This document shows positions 24,286 to 32,359 of a stretch of DNA of 45,137 bases, piece by piece. The notes beneath the pieces are model-generated. The model had not been told where the DNA came from, did not search any database, and worked only from the letters and a program-made list of their open reading frames with translations. The stretch is from NCBI GenBank assembly GCA_945860945.1, contig CAMASG010000013.1, forward strand, positions 1 to 45,137, read 5' to 3'. The number at the start of each line of letters is the position of its first letter. The stretch's first letter is position 1. The stretch comes from Akkermansia muciniphila. Its GTDB lineage: Bacteria; Verrucomicrobiota; Verrucomicrobiia; Limisphaerales; SIAT01. Made by a program: the position numbers and the translations under genes.

Positions 24286-24687
24286 TCACTTTTCCGTCTG
24301 GATGAAGATGGCTTGTCCGGAAACCTGCGTGCGTTCGCTGAGGAAACCGCCCGCGAAGAATCCACCGCCACCGTAGCCCGCCACCGCGCCGCCGCCCGAC
24401 TGGCCGGGGCCGCCTTGAATGATGATGCCGTTGGCGCCGACGGCCGCGGCTTTGCGTTTCATCGCGTGCGTGGCGCGGTCCAAAGAGCCTTGGTCGTGTC
24501 CGCCCGAGGCGCCGTTGACTATGCCGATCACGTCGTATTTGCCGGCGGGCGGCGTCTGATAAAGCTTCACGTGATCGAAAGGAATGGAGGCGCGCTTCTC
24601 GCCGGTGACGAGAACGGTGCCGGTGGCGCAGCCGGTGAGGAGCGCGAACGCGAACGCGGGCAGGAGAATCAACGAGGTTGCTTTCAT
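24286..24687 (-). CDS. Small lipoprotein
   Basis: A 133-residue protein. ATG 24687 opens a lipoprotein signal MKATSLILLPAFAFALLTGC with the lipobox LTGC (Cys20). The mature part has a SIPFDHVKLYQTPPAGKYDVIGIV segment, a DRATHAMKRKAAAVGANGIII helix-strand, then a Gly-rich loop (GGPGQSGGGAVAGYGGGG) and a final strand pair. The pattern 'KAAAxGANGIII' is seen in small YbjQ/RcsF-like outer membrane lipoproteins, so a similar fold is possible, but the family is not certain. It is likely anchored in the inner or outer membrane. It lies between DUF6580 and the phosphoesterase. Confidence 0.75.
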   Translation of the reverse strand: MKATSLILLPAFAFALLTGCATGTVLVTGEKRASIPFDHVKLYQTPPAGKYDVIGIVNGASGGHDQGSLDRATHAMKRKAAAVGANGIIIQGGPGQSGGGAVAGYGGGGFFAGGFLSERTQVSGQAIFIQTEK

Positions 24688-24744
24688 AATGATCGTTGTA
24701 TCAATCAATGTTTCAAGGCTGCTCTGCAAGCGTACCGCGCCGGT

Positions 24745-25386
24745 TCAGGCTTTCGTTTTCTCGGGTTGGTCATCGCCGCTTTCTTCCGCCGGAGCTTCTT
24801 CCTCTTGCTCTTCGGTGGCTTCGCTCAGCTTCATCGCGCCGACGAAGAACGCGGTGAAAAGCCCGCCACTGGTGAGTGTGTTGCGAAAGAATTCCCACGT
24901 GGGTGGATAACCGGGCACGCCGCCAGAGAGCGCCTGCAGCCAGCCGGCGAGCGTCTTCGGATAAACCGGATTGGAGAGCCACGAAAAGGTGTTTGTGACG
25001 AGGTAGAACAGGATCGCGCCGAGCACGCCACCGCCGAGCAGCGTGAGGAATGATGCGCGTGACGTGAGTCGGCGTCCGAGCCAGATGAGCCCACCGTAGA
25101 GGGTGTAATTGACGAGCAGCCACGGGCTGAGAATCGCGACCGGATGCGTGTAGCCGGTGGGGTTTTCGAGATAGAGGGCGCGGTGATGGAGTCCGAGCGC
25201 GACGTCGGTGGCGAGCAGCGTGACCAGCGGCAACCACCCTGCGAGTGAGCCGGGGAAATAAACGCCCGCGCAGAACACGAGCGCGTAGGTGGCGCTGAAG
25301 TTCGGCGGCATCAAGCCCGGCCATCGCGTCGCGGCGAAGGCGAGCATCAGCAGCGCAGCAATCCAGTGATGGTGTTTCAGTTTCAC
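24745..25386 (-). CDS. DUF6580 membrane protein, putative transporter component
   Basis: A 213-residue protein with about five hydrophobic segments: LKHHHWIAALLMLAFAATRW, FSATYALVFCAGVYFPG, WLPLVTLLATDVALGL, WLLVNYTLYGGLIWLG and FLTLLGGGVLGAILFYLVTN. A possible sixth is near the end (LTSGGLFTAFFVGAMK). The tail is strongly acidic (EEQEEEAPAEESGDDQPEK). These features match DUF6580, a small integral membrane family of putative transport function resembling ECF substrate-binding subunits. No ATPase partner lies beside it. The start is GTG. Its closeness to lysA and argH could hint at vitamin or amino acid uptake, but this is only inference. Confidence 0.8.
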   Translation of the reverse strand: MKLKHHHWIAALLMLAFAATRWPGLMPPNFSATYALVFCAGVYFPGSLAGWLPLVTLLATDVALGLHHRALYLENPTGYTHPVAILSPWLLVNYTLYGGLIWLGRRLTSRASFLTLLGGGVLGAILFYLVTNTFSWLSNPVYPKTLAGWLQALSGGVPGYPPTWEFFRNTLTSGGLFTAFFVGAMKLSEATEEQEEEAPAEESGDDQPEKTKA

Positions 25387-25412
25387 CGAGAGCGAGAATA
25401 CGCGTGCGTTGT

Positions 25413-25907
25413 TCAGAGTTCCAGCGCCATCGCCAAATCGCAGGGCGGCGGGAGGCCTTCTATCGCGATCGGCTTGAATCCATAATTCCGGTAGAGCGCG
25501 AGAGCTTCGTGAAGAACAGAGGCCGTCCCGAGGAGCACACGCCGATAACCGCGCTGGCGCGCCTCGGCCAGTGCGCGTTCAAGCATCCACTTGCCAACCC
25601 CCCGTCGCCGGGCGTTTCGAGGGAGATACATCTTTCGCAGCTCGGCAGTGTCGGCGGTGTGGCGGCTCAACGCGACGGAGCCGGCGAGTTCGCCGTTCGC
25701 ATCTTCAATCACAATGAACCATCCGCCGTTGCGACAGTAGTGGTGCTCAATGTCGTCGAGATCCGCGTCGGTGCCGGTCGGATCGGGCGCGAGGCCGTAT
25801 TCGCGGAGCGCGCCGAAGACGAGCGCGCGGATGGGGTCCGCATCGCCATTGCAAGCAGGGCGTGCGCTCCATCCGGCGGGTAGATTTAAGTTGGCGCTTT
25901 CCGTCAC
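25413..25907 (-). CDS. GNAT family N-acetyltransferase
   Basis: A 164-residue acetyltransferase. The acetyl-CoA binding motif is RRRGVGKWML (near 100-109), preceded by the beta-4 strand LRKMYL and followed by YRRVLLGT and ALALYRNYGFKPI, the usual GNAT C-terminal motif. It moves an acetyl group from acetyl-CoA to an amine; the substrate cannot be told. The start is GTG at 25907. It is the first gene of the minus-strand run and is divergent from the pseudouridine synthase, only 32 bases away, so both promoters must lie in or next to coding sequence. Confidence 0.88.
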   Translation of the reverse strand: MTESANLNLPAGWSARPACNGDADPIRALVFGALREYGLAPDPTGTDADLDDIEHHYCRNGGWFIVIEDANGELAGSVALSRHTADTAELRKMYLPRNARRRGVGKWMLERALAEARQRGYRRVLLGTASVLHEALALYRNYGFKPIAIEGLPPPCDLAMALEL

Positions 25908-25939
25908 GGCAGGCGGATGTTACTTCAACAGTTCGCCGC

Positions 25940-26695
25940 GTGGAACGCCTGTTTGAAATTCTCTACGAAGACCCCGACCTGCTGGTGGTGAACAAGCCGG
26001 CCGACCTCGTCTGCCATCCGACGAAGGGCGACGTGTATTCCAGCCTGATCAGCCGCGCGCGCTTGCACGTCGGCGAAAAGTTTCCGGTACACATGGTGAA
26101 CCGGCTCGATCGCGAGACGAGCGGCGTGGTAGTGGTGGCGAAACATCCCGAGGTGGCGAAGCAACTCGCGAAGATCTGGGAACAACGCACGGTGCGGAAG
26201 ACCTACTGGGCCATCGTCCACGGCCACGTGCGCGAGGATCGCGGATTGATTGATGCGCCGCTTGGCGTCGATGAGCAGAGCGAGGTCGCCATCAAAAGCT
26301 GCGTGCGCCCCGACGGTCAATCGTCGCAGACGGAGTTCGAAGTGCTGCGCCGATTCACGCGCGCGGAGGGCGATTTCACTTGGCTGCGGCTCAATCTTTT
26401 CACTGGGCGCAAACATCAAATCCGCATCCATCTCCAGCACGTCGGCCACGCGATCGTCGGCGAGAAACTTTACGGCGCAGACGAGCAGTTCTACCTCGAC
26501 CTCGTTCACGGCCGGCTCACGGATGAACAGCGGCGGCGGCTCATTTTGCCCTGCGCGGCGCTGCACGCGCGCGAGTTGCATTTCCACTGGGCGTTGAAGG
26601 ATTGGCAATTCACAGCCGAGCCGGACCCGTGGTTCACGGAGTTTTTGAACGCAGGAGAAACCGTTGTGCCTTCGCACGCCGCGGGCTTAACTTGA
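25940..26695 (+). CDS. RluA-family pseudouridine synthase
   Basis: A 251-residue RNA-modifying enzyme that isomerises uridine to pseudouridine. The catalytic motif VNRLDRETSGVVVVAK (Asp at about 57) is intact; LLVVNKPADLVCHPT precedes it. RKHQIRIHLQHVGHAIVGEKLYG is the conserved 'RxHQIRxH' stretch. No S4 domain is present, as in the RluA type. GTG 25940 is preferred; a further upstream ATG would extend through a stretch overlapping the divergent GNAT gene. The target may be rRNA or tRNA. The alcohol dehydrogenase gene follows 4 bases later. Confidence 0.9.
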   Translation: MERLFEILYEDPDLLVVNKPADLVCHPTKGDVYSSLISRARLHVGEKFPVHMVNRLDRETSGVVVVAKHPEVAKQLAKIWEQRTVRKTYWAIVHGHVREDRGLIDAPLGVDEQSEVAIKSCVRPDGQSSQTEFEVLRRFTRAEGDFTWLRLNLFTGRKHQIRIHLQHVGHAIVGEKLYGADEQFYLDLVHGRLTDEQRRRLILPCAALHARELHFHWALKDWQFTAEPDPWFTEFLNAGETVVPSHAAGLT

Positions 26696-26699
26696 ACCG

Positions 26700-27770
26700 A
26701 TGAGTGATATCCCGAAGATGATGCGGGCTGTGGTGTATCGCGGCGTGAACGATCTCCGCGTGGAGACTGTGCCGGTGCCGCGAATCGGCGTGCGCGAAGT
26801 GCTGGTGCGCGTCGCGGTTTGCGGCGTCTGCCCCACAGACATCAAGAAAATCCACTACGGGACCGTGCCGCCGCCGCGCATCTTCGGGCACGAGACGGCC
26901 GGCACCATCACGCGAATCGGTGCGCGCGTGCGCGGCCTCCGTGTGGGCGATCGCGTGGCGCTGCACCATCACGTGCCGTGTTGCGATTGCCACGCCTGCC
27001 GTCACGGCGCGTTCGCGCAGTGTCCGCAATATCTCAAGACCGGCATCACCGCTGGGTTCGAGCCGGCCGGCGGCGGTTACGCTGAGTTCGTGCGCGTGAT
27101 GGACTTTTGTTTGCCGGGCATCGTGAAGATTCCCGCGCGAAACAGCTTCTTCGAAGGCGCGATGGCCGAGCCGGTGAACACGGTGCTGAAGGCGGTGAAC
27201 AAGTTGCACCTGCTCAAAGGCGACACCGTGCTGGTGCTCGGACAAGGCCCGATTGGTTTGATATTCACGCGGCTGCTGACCCTGCGCGGCGTGAATGTCG
27301 TGGCGACGGATCTGATGCCGTCGCGGTTGCGCTTGGCAAAAGAGTTCGGCGCACACGCGGCGTTGCGCGGTGACGTGAAGGATTTGCCCGAACGCATCGC
27401 GCGACTCACGCGCGGGCGCGGACTGGACGCCGCGGTCGTGGCCGTGCCGGTGGACGCTTTGGTGACGCAGGCGCTCGCGCTCGTGCGCGGGGCGGGGCGG
27501 GTGCTGCTCTTCGCGCACACCAAGCGCGGCGCAGCGCTGCCGCTCGACTTGGCGACGGTCTGCGTGGACGAAAAGGACGTGATCGGCAGCTACTCTTCCG
27601 ACATCACGATTCAGGACGAAGTGGCGCGTTTGATTTTCTCGCGGCGGGTGGACGTGCGCCGGCTCATCACGAACATTTTCCCGTTGGAACAAACGGCCGC
27701 GGGCGTCGAGCTGGCGGCGCATCCGACCGCCGAATCGCTCAAGGTGATGGTGACGCACGAATCTTCGTAG
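26700..27770 (+). CDS. Zinc-dependent medium-chain alcohol dehydrogenase
   Basis: A 356-residue MDR enzyme of the sorbitol/threonine dehydrogenase type. Catalytic zinc ligands are expected at C41 (VCGVCPTD) and H64-E65 (FGHETAG). Structural zinc comes from C93, C96, C99 and C107 (C-x2-C-x2-C-x7-C). The nucleotide-binding glycine motif VLGQGPIGLIFTRLL follows, with ATDLMPSRLRLAKEFGA, whose Asp suggests NAD+ rather than NADP+. It oxidises a secondary alcohol, probably a sugar alcohol or polyol; the substrate is not clear. It is co-directional with the pseudouridine synthase, 4 bases apart, and is followed by a promoter-containing gap. Confidence 0.9.
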   Translation: MSDIPKMMRAVVYRGVNDLRVETVPVPRIGVREVLVRVAVCGVCPTDIKKIHYGTVPPPRIFGHETAGTITRIGARVRGLRVGDRVALHHHVPCCDCHACRHGAFAQCPQYLKTGITAGFEPAGGGYAEFVRVMDFCLPGIVKIPARNSFFEGAMAEPVNTVLKAVNKLHLLKGDTVLVLGQGPIGLIFTRLLTLRGVNVVATDLMPSRLRLAKEFGAHAALRGDVKDLPERIARLTRGRGLDAAVVAVPVDALVTQALALVRGAGRVLLFAHTKRGAALPLDLATVCVDEKDVIGSYSSDITIQDEVARLIFSRRVDVRRLITNIFPLEQTAAGVELAAHPTAESLKVMVTHESS

Positions 27771-27811
27771 TCGCATCTTTTCGCCCGTCGAAGAACCTCT
27801 CAGGACGGCGT

Positions 27812-27839
27812 TCGACAGAATCATACGCGTGCGTATTAT
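27812..27839 (+). promoter_or_regulatory. Promoter with overlapping palindrome upstream of the propeller gene
   Basis: TCGACA (27812-27817), 16 bases, then TATTAT (27834-27839). A 6-bp inverted repeat with a 2-base centre (ATACGC GT GCGTAT, 27823-27836) fills the spacer and overlaps the -10 box, a position typical of a repressor operator. This would place the start of transcription near 27846 and could drive the operon beginning at 27927. Confidence 0.5.
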
Positions 27840-27926
27840 TTGGTTGCCAGCATCGTACGCTTTGAGGATGATGTCGTGGTTGCTCGCGAACGTCGAATCG
27901 ACATGAGCTGCGCTGACCGCCAAGTT

Positions 27927-29126
27927 ATGAACCCGCCGCAAAAAACACAGCGTCCCCTGCTCTCCTTCGCGTCGTCGCAGGGCGGGGGCTTTGGTTTGTT
28001 TGCCGTCACTTTACTCGCGCTCGCTCTCAATGCGGCCGAAGCGGTCAAGCCGGCCGTTGCGATCGCAGGTGCCGAATGGACGATGTTCCGCGGAGGTCCG
28101 GGATTGCACGGCGTGGCGGCGGGCGCGTTGCCGGACAAGCTCGATTTGCTCTGGAGCTTCAAGACCGGAGGTTCGGTGAAGTCTTCGGCGGCCATCGCGG
28201 GCGGCCGTGTTTTCATCGGTTCGGACGACGGCCATCTGTATGCGCTCAATCTCGTCGACGGGAAGAAGCTCTGGGATTTCAAGACCGGTGGCAGCGTGGA
28301 ATCCTCGCCGCTCTTCCTCGATGGCGCGGTATTCGCCGGTTCGACCGATTCTTTTCTCTACGCGTTCGACGCGGCGAGCGGCAAGCCGCTCTGGAAACAC
28401 GAGACCGGCGACAAAATTCTCGGCGCGCCAAACTGGGTGCGTTCGCCGAAAGGCGACGCGAACTGGATTGTGGCGGGTAGTTACGATTTCAAACTGCATT
28501 GTCTCGAAGCGAAAACCGGCAAGACGAACTGGGTGTACGAGACGGGCAACTACATCAACGGCGCGCCGGCGGTGGCGGCTGGCAAAACCGTCTTCGGCGG
28601 ATGCGACGCGCTGCTGCACGTGCTCGCGCTGGCCGACGGCAAGAAGCTCAAAGAGGTCGAGGCCGGCGCGTACATCGCCGGCTCGGGTGCGCTGGACAAG
28701 GATCTTTTCTTCGTCGGCCATTACGAGAACGAGTTCCTTTGCGTCGATCTCGCAGCGGGCAAGACCGTCTGGAAATACAGCGATCGCGCGTTCCCGTATT
28801 TCTCTTCGCCAGCGCTCACGTCCGACCGCGTCGTCTTCGGTGGGCGGGACAAACGCCTGCATTGCGTCGCGCGCGCGGACGGCAAGCCGCTCTGGACGTT
28901 CCCGACGCGCGGCAAAGTGGACAGTTCGCCGGTGGTCTGCGGCGGCAAGGTCGTGTTCGGCTCCGAGGATGGCCGGCTTTATCTCGTGTCGCTTGCGGAT
29001 GGCAAAGAATTGTGGAGCTACGAAATCGGTCAAGGCGTCAACGGTTCGCCAGCCGTGGCGGATGGTAAGGTGATTGTGGGAGCTGACGACGGCGTTGTTT
29101 ATTGTTTTGGAAAAAAAGCGAAGTGA
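27927..29126 (+). CDS. Secreted PQQ-like beta-propeller protein
   Basis: A 399-residue protein. ATG 27927 opens an N-terminal Gly/Phe/Leu-rich export segment (FGLFAVTLLALALNAAEA). It is preceded by a polar stretch, so the signal is longer than usual. Seven or eight propeller repeats follow, each with the pattern LxLxxGKxxWxxxTG (LADGKKL, LVDGKKLWDFKTG, AASGKPLWKHETG) and 'SSPxxxxGxVFxGSxD'. No catalytic residues are visible; the protein may bind a ligand or cofactor or act as an assembly platform. It is 33 bases upstream of the radical SAM gene and shares its strand; a promoter with a palindrome lies 90 bases before the ATG. It could be the first gene of the aromatic-acid cluster. Confidence 0.85.
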   Translation: MNPPQKTQRPLLSFASSQGGGFGLFAVTLLALALNAAEAVKPAVAIAGAEWTMFRGGPGLHGVAAGALPDKLDLLWSFKTGGSVKSSAAIAGGRVFIGSDDGHLYALNLVDGKKLWDFKTGGSVESSPLFLDGAVFAGSTDSFLYAFDAASGKPLWKHETGDKILGAPNWVRSPKGDANWIVAGSYDFKLHCLEAKTGKTNWVYETGNYINGAPAVAAGKTVFGGCDALLHVLALADGKKLKEVEAGAYIAGSGALDKDLFFVGHYENEFLCVDLAAGKTVWKYSDRAFPYFSSPALTSDRVVFGGRDKRLHCVARADGKPLWTFPTRGKVDSSPVVCGGKVVFGSEDGRLYLVSLADGKELWSYEIGQGVNGSPAVADGKVIVGADDGVVYCFGKKAK

Positions 29127-29159
29127 TGGAGTACGAGAATTTTTTGGTGAAGGATTAAA

Positions 29160-30500
29160 ATGAGCAGGAGCACACAGGTTTCCCCGACTGCGGCACCGCC
29201 GCTGGAAAAGCAGACGACGGTGGGCAACTACTTCGTCTCGAATTATCCGCCGTTCTCGTTCTGGAAACCGGAGGCGTTGGGTGAGTTTCACGCTGCGCTC
29301 GAGAGTGCGCCGCGCGCGGACAACCCGCTCGGCATCTACGTCCACATTCCATTCTGCCGGAAGCGCTGCCACTTCTGCTATTTCCGCGTGTACACGGACA
29401 AAGATTCGGCGGCGATCAAGAGCTACATCGACGCGGTGATCCGCGAGTTGGATGGCTATGCCACGAAGCCCTTCATTGGCGGGCGCAAGCCGAGCTTCGT
29501 TTATTTCGGCGGCGGCACGCCGAGTTATCTTTCCGTGGATCAGCTCAAACATCTCGTCGGCGAGATGAAGAAGCGTCTGCCGTGGGACGCGATGGAGGAG
29601 GTCACGTTCGAGGCCGAGCCGGGCACGCTCACCGACCACAAGCTCAAGGCGATTCGCGAGCTGGGCATCACGCGGCTCTCGCTCGGCGTGGAGAATTTCG
29701 ACGACCACATCCTCGAGATCAACGGCCGCGCGCATCACAGCAAGGAAATCGGCCGGGCCTACGCTTACGCGCGTGAGATTGGTTTCCCGCAAATCAACAT
29801 CGACCTCATCGCCGGCATGGTGGAGGAGACCGATGCGAACTGGCACGAGTGCGTCCGCAAAACGATCGAGATGGTGCCCGACTCGGTGACGATTTACGAG
29901 ATGGAGATTCCGTACAACACGACGCTCTACAAGCAAATGCAGGCCGAGGGAAAACTCGTCGCGCCGGTCGCTGATTGGGACGTGAAGCGCGGCTGGGTGA
30001 GCTACGCATTCGATGAGCTGCAGAAGGCCGGCTACACCGTGGCCAGCGCTTACACTGCGGTGAAAAAGGCGGGGACGAAATTCGTCTATCGCGATCGTCT
30101 CTGGGCCGGCGCGGATTTGCTCGCGCTCGGCGTCGCGAGCTTTGGCCACATCAACGGCGTTCATTATCAGAACCACCACGACTTCGATCCGTATGTGCAG
30201 CGCGTGAACGCCGGCGAGCTGCCGGTCCACCGCGCGCTCACGCCCACGCCTGAGGAGCGCTATATTCGCGAGTTCATTTTGCAGCTCAAGCTCGGCCATG
30301 TGAGCCGCGCCTATTTCACGGAGAAGTTCGGCACCGATCCGTGCGCGCAGTTCGCCAAGCCGCTGCAGGCGCTCAAGGATTGGGGTTTTCTCGCGGAGGA
30401 AGGCGATCAACTGCGCCTCAATCGCGAAGGTCTTCTGCAAGTGGATCGGTTGCTGCACGAGTTTTTCCTGCCCGAACACCGCAGCGCCCGCTACGCCTGA
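29160..30500 (+). CDS. HemN-like radical SAM protein
   Basis: A 446-residue radical SAM enzyme with a good ribosome binding site (GAAGGA). The iron-sulfur motif C66-x3-C70-x2-C73 lies in HIPFCRKRCHFCYF; GGGTPS (SAM binding) follows. The fourth Cys of true HemN (CFCGC) is absent, so it is not a normal coproporphyrinogen oxidase. A HemN-type C-terminal domain is present (ALGVASFGHINGVHYQN, YVQRVNAGELPV, ERYIREFILQLKLG). Such HemN-like proteins include class C radical methyltransferases, cyclopropanating enzymes, HutW/ChuW heme-degrading enzymes and HemW. The next gene, 2 bases away, codes a chorismate-lyase-like protein, which favours a biosynthetic role; the reaction is unknown. Confidence 0.85.
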   Translation: MSRSTQVSPTAAPPLEKQTTVGNYFVSNYPPFSFWKPEALGEFHAALESAPRADNPLGIYVHIPFCRKRCHFCYFRVYTDKDSAAIKSYIDAVIRELDGYATKPFIGGRKPSFVYFGGGTPSYLSVDQLKHLVGEMKKRLPWDAMEEVTFEAEPGTLTDHKLKAIRELGITRLSLGVENFDDHILEINGRAHHSKEIGRAYAYAREIGFPQINIDLIAGMVEETDANWHECVRKTIEMVPDSVTIYEMEIPYNTTLYKQMQAEGKLVAPVADWDVKRGWVSYAFDELQKAGYTVASAYTAVKKAGTKFVYRDRLWAGADLLALGVASFGHINGVHYQNHHDFDPYVQRVNAGELPVHRALTPTPEERYIREFILQLKLGHVSRAYFTEKFGTDPCAQFAKPLQALKDWGFLAEEGDQLRLNREGLLQVDRLLHEFFLPEHRSARYA

Positions 30501-30502
30501 CC

Positions 30503-31069
30503 ATGTCCGACGAGCCCAACATTTCGCCCGCACTGCTGATTCAACCGCTGGATGAATTCTACGCGGCAGCAGGTCAGTCGCTTCCGCCGTGGCAGGCGAT
30601 TGATGGTGAGGAGGTACCTGAGCCGTACAAGACGATGCTCGTCCATCGCGACGACATGACGCCGACGCTGGAGAAGTTCCATCGTGGGACGATTCATCTG
30701 CGCGTGCTCGGCCGTCGGCGGAACGGCAACGAGTATTCGCGCGAGGTGGTGCTGCTGCTGAACGGCGCAAGCACGCCGGTCGAGTTCGGCGCGATCAAGA
30801 TTTACTTCGACCGTTTTCCCGAGGCGGCGCGCGAACTCATCCTCGGTGAACACCGGCCGCTCGGCACCATTCTGGACGACTGCTCCATCATTCACACGAG
30901 TCGGCCGAAGGGATTTCTCAAGCTCGCGTCGGATCGGCTCATCGCCGAGGTGCTGGGCTTCAGCGGCGCGCACGTGCTCTACGGCCGCCGCAACACGCTG
31001 TTCGATGCCGAAGAACGGCCCTTGGCGGAGATCGTCGAAATCCTGCCGCCGGTTGACACGAATTCTTGA
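30503..31069 (+). CDS. Chorismate pyruvate-lyase-like protein (UbiC/DUF98 fold)
   Basis: A 188-residue protein. The layout matches the UbiC family: SREVVLLL (R80, cf. the catalytic Arg in UbiC), EHRPLGTIL (LG/PLG loop, 115-124), and a final HVLYGRRNTLF with ERPLAEIVEILPP, whose Glu corresponds to the second catalytic residue. UbiC converts chorismate to 4-hydroxybenzoate and pyruvate; related DUF98 proteins may act on other substrates. The position between a radical SAM enzyme and a flavin oxidoreductase suggests a supply of an aromatic acid. Similarity is read by eye; the alternative is a non-catalytic fold relative. Gaps to its neighbours are 2 and 3 bases. Confidence 0.75.
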   Translation: MSDEPNISPALLIQPLDEFYAAAGQSLPPWQAIDGEEVPEPYKTMLVHRDDMTPTLEKFHRGTIHLRVLGRRRNGNEYSREVVLLLNGASTPVEFGAIKIYFDRFPEAARELILGEHRPLGTILDDCSIIHTSRPKGFLKLASDRLIAEVLGFSGAHVLYGRRNTLFDAEERPLAEIVEILPPVDTNS

Positions 31070-31072
31070 GCC

Positions 31073-31120
31073 ATGTCTGAAAACTACGATGCTCTTATGT
31101 CTGAAAACTACGATGTTCTT
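31073..31120 (+). repeat. 24-base tandem duplication of the start region
   Basis: Units 31073-31096 and 31097-31120 are 23/24 identical, differing at one C/T. Each carries an ATG and encodes MSENYDAL / MSENYDVL. The in-frame length adds eight residues before the FAD-binding domain. Confidence 0.95.
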
Positions 31121-32359
31121 ATCATCGGTGCCGGACCGGCGGGGAGTTCGGCTGCCGCCGTTCTCGCTGAACACGGCCGTCGCGTGTTGGTGCTGGAACG
31201 CGAGAAGTTCCCGCGTTACCACATCGGCGAATCACTGTTGCCTTTCACCTACGAACCGCTCCGCCGACTCGGGTTGATCGAGCGGATGCGCGAGTCGGCC
31301 TTCACCAAGAAATACAGCGTCCAGTTCGTCTCGCCCAACGGCAGTGCGAGTCAGCCGTTCTATTTCTTCAACCGCTACGACCGCGAGACCGTGGCGCAGA
31401 CGTGGCAGGTGCTTCGCAGCGAGTTCGACCAGATGTTGATGGAGAGAGCGCGCGCGAAAGGCGCCACGGTGATTGAGGAAATCAGCGTGAAGGAGTTGCT
31501 GCGCGAAAACGGCGGCGTCGTCGGCGTCCGCGCGCAACGGAAGGACGGCACGCTCGCTGAGTTCCGCGCGCCGATGACGCTCGATTGCACCGGCAAAGAA
31601 GCTTTCGCTGCGTTGCGCCAAGGCTGGCGCGTGAAGGATCCGTTCCTCAACAAGATTGCTGTTTGGACTTATTACAAAGGCTCGAAGCGAGCGGCGGGCG
31701 TTGACGAGGGGCAGACCACGGTGGCTTTCGTGGCGGAGAAGGGCTGGTTCTGGCATATCCCGATGCACGACGACATGGTGAGTGTCGGCGTTGTGGCCGA
31801 CGGCAAATACCTCAGTCGCGACGGCGTGAAGGATCCGGCGCAGATTTTCGAGCGCGAAGTCGGGCAGAATCTTTGGATCAAAGACTGCCTCTCGACGGGC
31901 GAGCAGGTCGGCGATTATTACATCACCAGCGAATATTCCTTCCACGCCCGCCACTGCGGCTGCGAGGGATTACTGCTCGTGGGCGACGCGTTCGCGTTCC
32001 TCGATCCGGTGTTCAGCAGCGGACTTATGCTCGCGCTCAAGAGCGGCGTGACAGCGGCCGACGCCGTGCATGCGGCGCTCGCGGCGCGCGACTTCTCGCC
32101 CGCGCGTTTCACCGAATACGCCGCCACTCTGCGCGTGGGTATCGAGAATATGCGTAAGCTCGTGTACGCCTTTTACCAGCCGGACTTCTCTTTCAAGAAA
32201 GTCATCGATCGCTACCCCGACGCGGCCGGCGATATCACCGACTGTCTCTCCGGCGACGTGGAGAAAGATTTCACGCCGCTCTGGGAGAAGTTCCGCGAGT
32301 TCGTGCCGCTGCCGGATGATTTGCCGCTCGGCGAACCGCTCGTCACACCATCGGCGTGA
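31073..32359 (+). CDS. FAD-dependent halogenase-like oxidoreductase
   Basis: A 428-residue flavoprotein. FAD-binding GAGPAG is at 19-24, FPRYHIGESLLP at 46-57 (typical of flavin-dependent halogenases), WFWHIP near 224-229 (the W-x-W-x-I-P motif) and LLVGDAFAFLDPVFSSG near 301 (FAD GD motif). A Lys pair (K79/K80) lies where these enzymes carry the catalytic lysine. This points to halogenation of an aromatic substrate, but related non-halogenating oxidoreductases, such as those of aryl polyene clusters, share the same motifs. The first 16 residues are an 8-residue repeat made by a 24-base duplication that includes the start codon, so ATG 31097 may be the true start. The stop overlaps the GT gene as GTGA. 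Confidence 0.85.
   Translation: MSENYDALMSENYDVLIIGAGPAGSSAAAVLAEHGRRVLVLEREKFPRYHIGESLLPFTYEPLRRLGLIERMRESAFTKKYSVQFVSPNGSASQPFYFFNRYDRETVAQTWQVLRSEFDQMLMERARAKGATVIEEISVKELLRENGGVVGVRAQRKDGTLAEFRAPMTLDCTGKEAFAALRQGWRVKDPFLNKIAVWTYYKGSKRAAGVDEGQTTVAFVAEKGWFWHIPMHDDMVSVGVVADGKYLSRDGVKDPAQIFEREVGQNLWIKDCLSTGEQVGDYYITSEYSFHARHCGCEGLLLVGDAFAFLDPVFSSGLMLALKSGVTAADAVHAALAARDFSPARFTEYAATLRVGIENMRKLVYAFYQPDFSFKKVIDRYPDAAGDITDCLSGDVEKDFTPLWEKFREFVPLPDDLPLGEPLVTPSA

Noticed and set aside
24286-24420. Gly-rich tail of the lipoprotein as a frameshift or repeat artefact
   Set aside because: The frame stays open, the lipobox is clear and the stop is clean, so it reads as a normal Gly-rich loop.
28011-30770. 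A 919-codon open frame on the minus strand
   Set aside because: It lies opposite two well-supported genes and is Arg/Ala/His-rich without motifs. Long antisense frames are common in GC-rich DNA.
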